Shown: positions 58,222 through 64,000 of the stretch, in pieces
Position numbering within the stretch: the stretch's first letter is position 1
Layout of the letters: the number at the start of each line of letters is the position of its first letter
From: Sparassis latifolia
Taxonomy: Eukaryota > Basidiomycota > Agaricomycetes > Polyporales > Sparassidaceae
Direction of reading: 5' to 3'
Length of the DNA: 64,000 bases
Assembly (NCBI GenBank): GCA_018466975.1
Contig: CM031561.1
Coordinates: 3,906,001 to 3,970,000 of the forward strand
Notes under the pieces: model-generated
What the model saw: only the letters and a program-made list of their open reading frames with translations
Told to the model about the DNA's origin: nothing
Database searches by the model: none
Made by a program: the position numbers and the translations under genes

Positions 58222-60239
58222 ATGTTCTCCTACTTCGCCCACCGTAAGAGTTGGTGAGTGGAAGAGGGCGGTGTGGCATCAGCCAGTTTACTACTGATAT
58301 GGTCGATCAGTGCACAGAAGCAACAGGAAAGGAAGTCGAAGCTGGAGTCTGTTCCCGCCGTTTACTCCGCCCCTGCGACAAATGACGATCGGAGGATTCT
58401 CTCGCTATCCCTTGCGGAGTTGGTCGAAGAATGCAGCATGAATCGTACCTCGCCCAACGCCGTACTGCAAGCGTATGGCAAACGATGCTTGCAGGCCCAG
58501 GCTGCTACCAACTGTCTGTCCGACATCATGTTCGACGAGGCCGAACGAACCGTGACCTCGGGGAAACTCCTCTCAGGCGTTCCAGTGAGCCTGAAAGATT
58601 GTGTCGACATCGTGGGACACGACACCCTTCTCGGCTACTCTTGCAACGTCGCAAAGCCCAGGCAGTCTTCCGCGTCCATCGTGCATATCTTGCAGGATGC
58701 GGGCGCTTTGCTGTACGTGAAGACATCTGCACCAACAGGCCTCCTTTCCTTCGAAACAGAGTCGGACGTCCTAGGCGTGACCACTAATCCATACAATCCC
58801 AAGTTCTCACCCGGTGGCTCTACTGGAGGTGGTGGGGCATTACTTGCGTATCAGGGCAGCATGATAGAAGTGGGCACCGACCTTGCAGGCAGTGTGCGGT
58901 TTCCAGCTGCGAATTGTGGGGTATACTCGCTGAAAGGTTCCATCGGACGGTTCCCGGCCTACGGATGCACGCCTTGCCTTCCCGGCTTGCAGGGTGTAGT
59001 GACGGTTACTGCTCCAATGGCACAGAACTTGGCCGATCTAGAAGAATTCTGGAAGCGTGTAATGGAGATGAAGCCGTGGGATTACGATTCAACTGTACGC
59101 TGTTGTTTTACTGTCCATTTGGTGTCTCAATTCCCCGACGGTGAGCACAGTGTCTCCCCATGCCTTGGCGACCCGTCAACGCGCAGTTTTCGGAGGTCAA
59201 GCCTAGATGGGGTGTCATATGGGATGATGGTGAAGATAATGAGCATATGTCTATTTCTTGGCTGAGGCGCTGACCGGGAAGCAGGCATAGTGACTCCGAC
59301 ACCTGCATGCAGACGTGCTTTAGTGGACACAGTTGATGCTTTGAGAAGACAAGGTTTTGACGTTGTGGAGTTGTAAGTACATATATTCCATGATGATGGA
59401 CATGTATTGACTCGACGTGTTCAAGCGAGTCTCCAGGCATACCCGAGGGAACGAGGATTGGTTTCGGTCTCATTGCATGCGGCGGTACGTGCCTTATTAA
59501 CCATTTCACTGTCGCCTCGTACCTAATTCACGCTGCAGCCTCCCCAATCTTCAACTCACTACGAACTTCGGAGACCCTCAATTCCGCATTACGCTCTTTC
59601 GGTATACTCGTCAGCCTCCCTCGTTGGGTGAAATGGCTGTACGCGCTCCTCCTTCGCCTATTCTCGCGACCGCTGGGTAGGAACGACACTTGGGCAACTC
59701 TCGCTGAGAATTGCTACAAACGCAGCCCAGTAGGCGAGCACGAGTTGTTGGTGCAGCTTGAAGATTATAAGATGGCGTGGCACACAGCGTTGCAGAAGCA
59801 GGACGTGGACTTCGTCTTGACGGTCCCACACCCCTCGCCTCCTGTGCCCTTGGGCGGCACCGGGGTCGTCTCGCTCATCGCTTCCAGCTACGCGTTCATT
59901 TTCAGTCTCGTGGGTGTTGTGCTACTTCTCTTACCACTGTCGTCGGCTAACGTGTCGAAAAAGCTTGATGCAGTCGCGGGCGTCGTCCCGGTCACATTCG
60001 TGGACAAGTCACTCGACGCGTTGCCTGCAGATTTCAGACGTAGTTCCGCGTACATGAATATGAGCGACATCGGACGGGCCGTCCATTCCGTCTACGACGC
60101 CAGAGCAATGCATGGCCTGCCACTGGGTGTGCAGATCGTCGGTCCTCGACTGCACGAGGAGAAGGTGCTCGCGGGCATGAAGATCATCGACAATGCTTTA
60201 CGTGCGGCTGGACGGGGTTTCGTCCCTAAGCAGTTTTGA
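58222..60239 (+). CDS. Amidase-signature hydrolase (fatty acid amide hydrolase-like)
   Basis: Amidase-signature enzymes cleave amides with a Ser-cisSer-Lys triad. Exon 1 (MFSYFAHRKS) joins through a GTGAGT intron to the main body. Visible residues are the catalytic Lys (GVPVSLKDCVDIVG), the glycine-rich cis-Ser loop (FSPGGSTGGGGALL), and the nucleophile Ser (GTDLAGSVRFPAANCG). The loop is GGST where most relatives have GGSS. C-terminal exons include GEHELLVQLEDYKMAWHTAL, VPVTFVDKSLDALPADF and LPLGVQIVGPRLHEEKVLAG. A 54-nt intron at 59910-59963 is in frame and stop-free; removing it joins YAFIFSL to LDAVAGVVPVT, as in relatives. If retained it would insert a hydrophobic stretch. The gene lies 590 bp upstream of a hydantoinase-type gene on the same strand. 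Confidence 0.87.
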
Positions 60240-60830
60240 CCTCGGGTTCACTTCATGCTATGTCTATTCGCGGAGTCGTAGATAATCGCTAGAGTCTGGT
60301 TGGATGCATCTTGAGATCCTCTTATAGCAGGAATTGTACGTAGTATAGTAGTAGTCTAATCCGTAAATATAATTTTCTCCCCTACTCAGACTGTTCGTTC
60401 AGCTGCGTGGTGTGCATCACACCGAAGAGTAGTCCTCTTGCTTCGGAAGATGGTCAAGGTTTCAACCGTGCTCACATCTTTGAACGAGGTTGTATACAGG
60501 TAATACTGTATGCTCCTGCTGTCATATATCTTACACCGTGCGAATATTGCCTGGGAGCTTCAATCTCTTACCATAAACACGAATGTCGAATACGTCAAGG
60601 AGTGGACTTTGAGCACTACACGGAGGACTGTTCTTCAAGGTTCTGAGGATAAGACTCGGAGAAGCCTTACTGGATTGGTTTTTTTTACTCGCAACTGGCT
60701 GCATGATGGGTCAGTGGGGCTACCTTGCCAAGTTTCTGATAAGCTCGCGGCGAGCTATCTCGCACACCGTGACTTGGGAATTGGGTATTTCTCATCGTAT
60801 CTCCGCTCGTCTTGAGGATCTACCCTCACA
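60240..60830. promoter_or_regulatory. Intergenic region between amidase and hydantoinase genes
   Basis: No gene supported. It should contain the promoter of the downstream gene. Confidence 0.4.
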
Positions 60831-63800
60831 ATGCTCCGAATTGGCGTCGATGTAGGAGGTGAGTGTCATTTGCCCCATCCTTCTATGTAGTTACACGGAG
60901 TGAGTCTATTTGCACGGTCAAATGGCAGGGATACGCATGCCGTGCGACAGAATACGATTCGGATTCAGCGTCTGAAATCATCGAAAGAACGGTGTTGCTC
61001 GATTTTTTCGCTGGTCATGACTCAGCCATCGGGATAACATCGAATACTGACACTATGACTCTTGGATATCGACCGGCATTATTCAGCTGACATATTAATG
61101 ACCTGCGATTGAAGGCACGAACACGGATGGTGTCCTGATTGATGTCGCTCGCCGACATGAGTCAACCCATGGTGTGCTGGCACACTTCAAAGCCCCCACG
61201 ACTGTGGATGTGTCGAGTGGCATTGAAATGGCTGTTCGTGAAGTTCTAAGACGGGCCGCAATATCTCCCTCATCCGTCGCTTGCTTGAGCATCGGGACGA
61301 CGGCGTTCATCAACGCGGTCCTGGAGGCCGACAGCCGCCGACTCGCCAAGGTTGCAGTCATTCGGTTATGCGGCCCATACACCAGACAATGCCCGCCTTT
61401 TATAGATTTTCCCAAGCGCTTGCGTGCGCTTACAGAAGGATACGTCGGCTATGCGGACGGCGGTCTTCAAAGTCAGTGTCTGTCCGAGTCGATTGTGCTG
61501 AAGCATGACTCATTCGTCTCTCGATAATCTTCAGTCGATGGAGGAGAAATCGCCCCGCTGAACGAAGAGCAGATAATTGAACAATGCTCAGCCATCAAAC
61601 AGAGGGAGCTGAAGAATGTTTGCTTCCCTTCTCTGCTGCATTCCATCCTCGGACTTACCTCATTTACATACTACAGGTCGTTCTGTCGGGTGTTTTCTCT
61701 CCACTCGACGACGACGGTAGGCAAGAGTTAGCAGCCATGAAGATTGTTCAACATGAATTGGGTTCATCAATTAACGTAGTCTGTTCTCGCGATGGTAGGT
61801 ATCCTGTCAAGTCTTTGGGTTACACCGTCTGAAGGCGTGCTGCAGTCGGCCAGATCGGATTTCTTGAGCGCGAAAATGCCGCGATCTTGAATGCGTCGAT
61901 TTTGACCTTCGCGCAACGAACGATCCACAGTTTCCAGATCGCAATGCGTGCACTGGACCTCTCATGTCCATTATTCCTCACTCAAAATGATGGCACACTG
62001 ACTACTGCTTCATCCGCTGCTCGCTTGCCGATTCGTACCTTCGCTTCTGGGCCGACAAATTCGATGCGAGGGGCGGCATACCTAGCAGGACTAGATGAGC
62101 ACCATATCATCCAGCAGCGCAAGTCTGCTATTGTTGTCGACATCGGTGGAACCACGACCGATGTGGGTGTTTTGCTACCTTCGGGATTTCCTCGCCAGGC
62201 AGCTGCTTTCATAGAAGTAGGAGGCGTGCGCACCAACTTCGCAATGGCGGACGTGCAATCCATCGGACTGGGTGGTGGCTCGCGTGTGAGAGTATGTGAA
62301 ACTGCGAAGGGAGAGCAGGTCACCGTCGGACCGGACTCCGTGGGATACAATTTGACCTGCTATGCTAAAGTCTTCGGTGGGGATGTGTTGACAGCTACAG
62401 ACATGATTGTCGCTGGTGGGTGCGAAGAGGAAGTGGGAAAGAGAGAGCGGGTTGCCGACCTGGACCGCAATGTGATTGAGAAGGCGAAGAAAGTCATTAA
62501 GAAGCTTCTAGAGGGAATAATCGATAGGTGGGTTTCAATTTCTTACATTCGTACGATTTAGAGCCTCATCCGTACCTCAGGATGAAGACGTCGCCAGAGC
62601 ATATTACAGTGCTGCTTGTCGGCGGTGGGAGTATTATCGCCCCCAACGAACTCACTGGTGTCAGCGAAATTATGAGACCAGCTTATTTCAGCGTCGCCAA
62701 TGCTGTAGGTGCCGCAATGGCGAAAGGTAAGTAGTACGAGTCATAATTAAGTTGCTGCAGCTTGAAACGATGATACGCCATGTCTGTCCCAGTTGCTGGG
62801 GACGTGGACACCATAGAGCTACTCCAGAATCGTAACGTTCATGCTGTCATTGAATCGATCAAGACACGAGCCATACAAAAGGCCATCATTGCTGGTGCAG
62901 ATCCAGGTAACATTCTTTTGATCGAATCATCTTCCGTTTACTCACTTGAGCAGCTACTACTAAGGTCGTCGAAGTGGCCAATCTCCCCGTGCAGGTATGT
63001 TGTGACAAACGTATTACCTGCATAGCTCATTTTCTTCTGTAGTATGTAACGAATCAAGCGACTCGTATCATTGTCAAAGCTGCAGGAGAGTTAGCAATGA
63101 ATGCCATTGCGTCTACAACTGAGCTAAATGTAATTACAAATGGGGACGATGAGCCTGAGGCTAGCGAGGGTGAGAAGGCCGTTTTGCAGGAAGTGAATGA
63201 AGAGGAAGACCTGATCGACATCGAGGAGTATGCTCCCACAATTCGAGAAGATCGATCGTGGATTTTATCAGAACTGGATCTCGGTAAGACAAAAATTTCA
63301 AAAAAAAAGTCTGACATCTCTATTGTGCTTTAGAATGGATTGCCGAAGGATGTGGTGTCTTAGGTACGGGAGGTGGGGGCTCAACATACCCACCCTTCCT
63401 TATGGCTCGTCAATTGCTTCGTGATGGTAAGGAGATCATTGTGAGTTGCAGTCAGTCTCACTGTACCAATTCTGACTCACCCATCCACATCAGATTGTCG
63501 ATCCTGATGATGTAGCTGAAGACGGAGTCTTTCTTCGTTGTATGTTCATGGTGTGTCCTCCCATAGCTCGTCGAAATACGGTCGTTCTGAAGCTTCCTTG
63601 CAGGGTTCACCCAGTGTCTCGGTACGTCGTCCAAGAGTTACTGAGCTTCACCTTGGTAGCGCTAACCTATCTGGTCAGCTCGAGCGTGTGCAAGGCGGTG
63701 TCGAGATACCTGCATCCATTCGTGCACTCATGACTTACATGGGTCTGCAAGACATCACTGGAGCGATATCTGATGAAATCGGAGGTGGTAATGGGATACA

Positions 63801-64000
63801 ACCAATGATTGTTGCGACAGAGATGGGCAAGGTAGTCCTAGACGCGGACTTGATGGGCCGAGCATATCCCAATGTGCGTTATTAATTGTTCATCAGGATT
63901 CGCTATTCAACATTGACGAGATACCACAGATGTACCAATCGTGAGAGCGAATAGATTGGTTCAAACTCTCTTCAGAGTTACTGACCTTTTTTGATCGCGG
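60831..64000 (+). CDS. Hydantoinase/oxoprolinase (HyuA-type) fused to DUF917, partial at window end
   Basis: The first exon, MLRIGVDVGG, is joined over a longish intron (60859-61113) to TNTDGVLIDVARRHE, giving the ATP-binding phosphate-1 loop. Later exons hold the oxoprolinase features ACLSIGTTAFINAVLEADS, VVDIGGTTTDVGVLLPSGF (second phosphate loop), VQSIGLGGGSRVRV, TVGPDSVGYNL and VLLVGGGSIIAPNELTG. From about 63335 a DUF917-type part begins: EWIAEGCGVLGTGGGGSTYP, IVDPDDVAEDG, and DEIGGGNGIQPMIVATEMGK with VVLDADLMGRAYPN. The coding region continues past 64000. HyuA-type enzymes hydrolyse hydantoins or 5-oxoproline with ATP; DUF917 proteins are hydrolase-like, with some members acting on thiohydantoins. 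Small introns are frequent. Confidence 0.88.

Noticed and set aside
1..64000. Bacterial defence island, CRISPR array, prophage or tRNA/rRNA genes
   Set aside because: Intron-rich fungal genes throughout; no regularly spaced repeats, no clover-leaf or rRNA-like sequence noticed by eye. Covariance-model scans were not possible.

Overview
The window looks like nuclear DNA of an agaricomycete basidiomycete, probably a polypore-type wood-decay fungus. The genes are cut by many GT-AG introns of about 50-65 nt, coding sequence is GC-rich, and several predicted proteins belong to families typical of mushroom-forming fungi (two multi-span membrane proteins, an F-box/LRR-like protein, a C2H2 regulator, a permease with many small introns). 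I saw no bacterial operon structure, CRISPR array, rRNA or tRNA.

Layout. 1-14.9 kb is gene-poor. It holds a tail-to-tail pair of decayed short-chain dehydrogenase relics (0.8-2.3 kb), a purine-cytosine permease (3.5-5.6 kb), a 190-bp TA-flanked MITE-like element (7.2 kb), a small membrane protein (7.6 kb) and a frameshifted C2H2 zinc-finger gene between ~200-bp inverted repeats (9.2-11.5 kb). 15.0-28.0 kb carries a membrane protein (-), a Ybp2/glomulin-type protein (-), a peroxisomal ABCD half-transporter (+) followed by an inverted, internally deleted copy of part of itself, and a FAP1/NF-X1 zinc-finger protein (+). 28.2-32.7 kb has a quinone oxidoreductase and an aminoglycoside-phosphotransferase-fold kinase (both -). 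35.6-46.3 kb has the NuA4 subunit Epl1 (+), a second membrane protein (+), a large protein with five copies of an exactly spaced Cys module (-), and a divergent coiled-coil protein with a J-domain-like HPD motif (+). 46.3-48.8 kb is gene-poor with degenerate direct repeats. 48.9-57.6 kb has a C2H2 zinc-finger protein (+), an intact SDR (-), an acidic hypothetical protein (+), TFIIA small subunit (+) and an F-box protein (-). 58.2-64.0 kb has an amidase (+) and the 5' part of a hydantoinase/oxoprolinase fused to DUF917 (+), cut by the window edge.

How they fit together. Most genes are independent housekeeping or regulatory genes: transcription (Epl1, TFIIA gamma, C2H2 factors, NF-X1 protein), peroxisomal fatty-acid import and redox enzymes. 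The amidase and hydantoinase-DUF917 pair at the right end could form a small amide/hydantoin catabolic unit, which is inference from adjacency. The most novel-looking items are the five-module Cys protein, the run of four in-frame stop-free introns in epl1, and the inverted duplications. Exon borders were placed by eye; family assignments come from recognised motifs, not from a database search.
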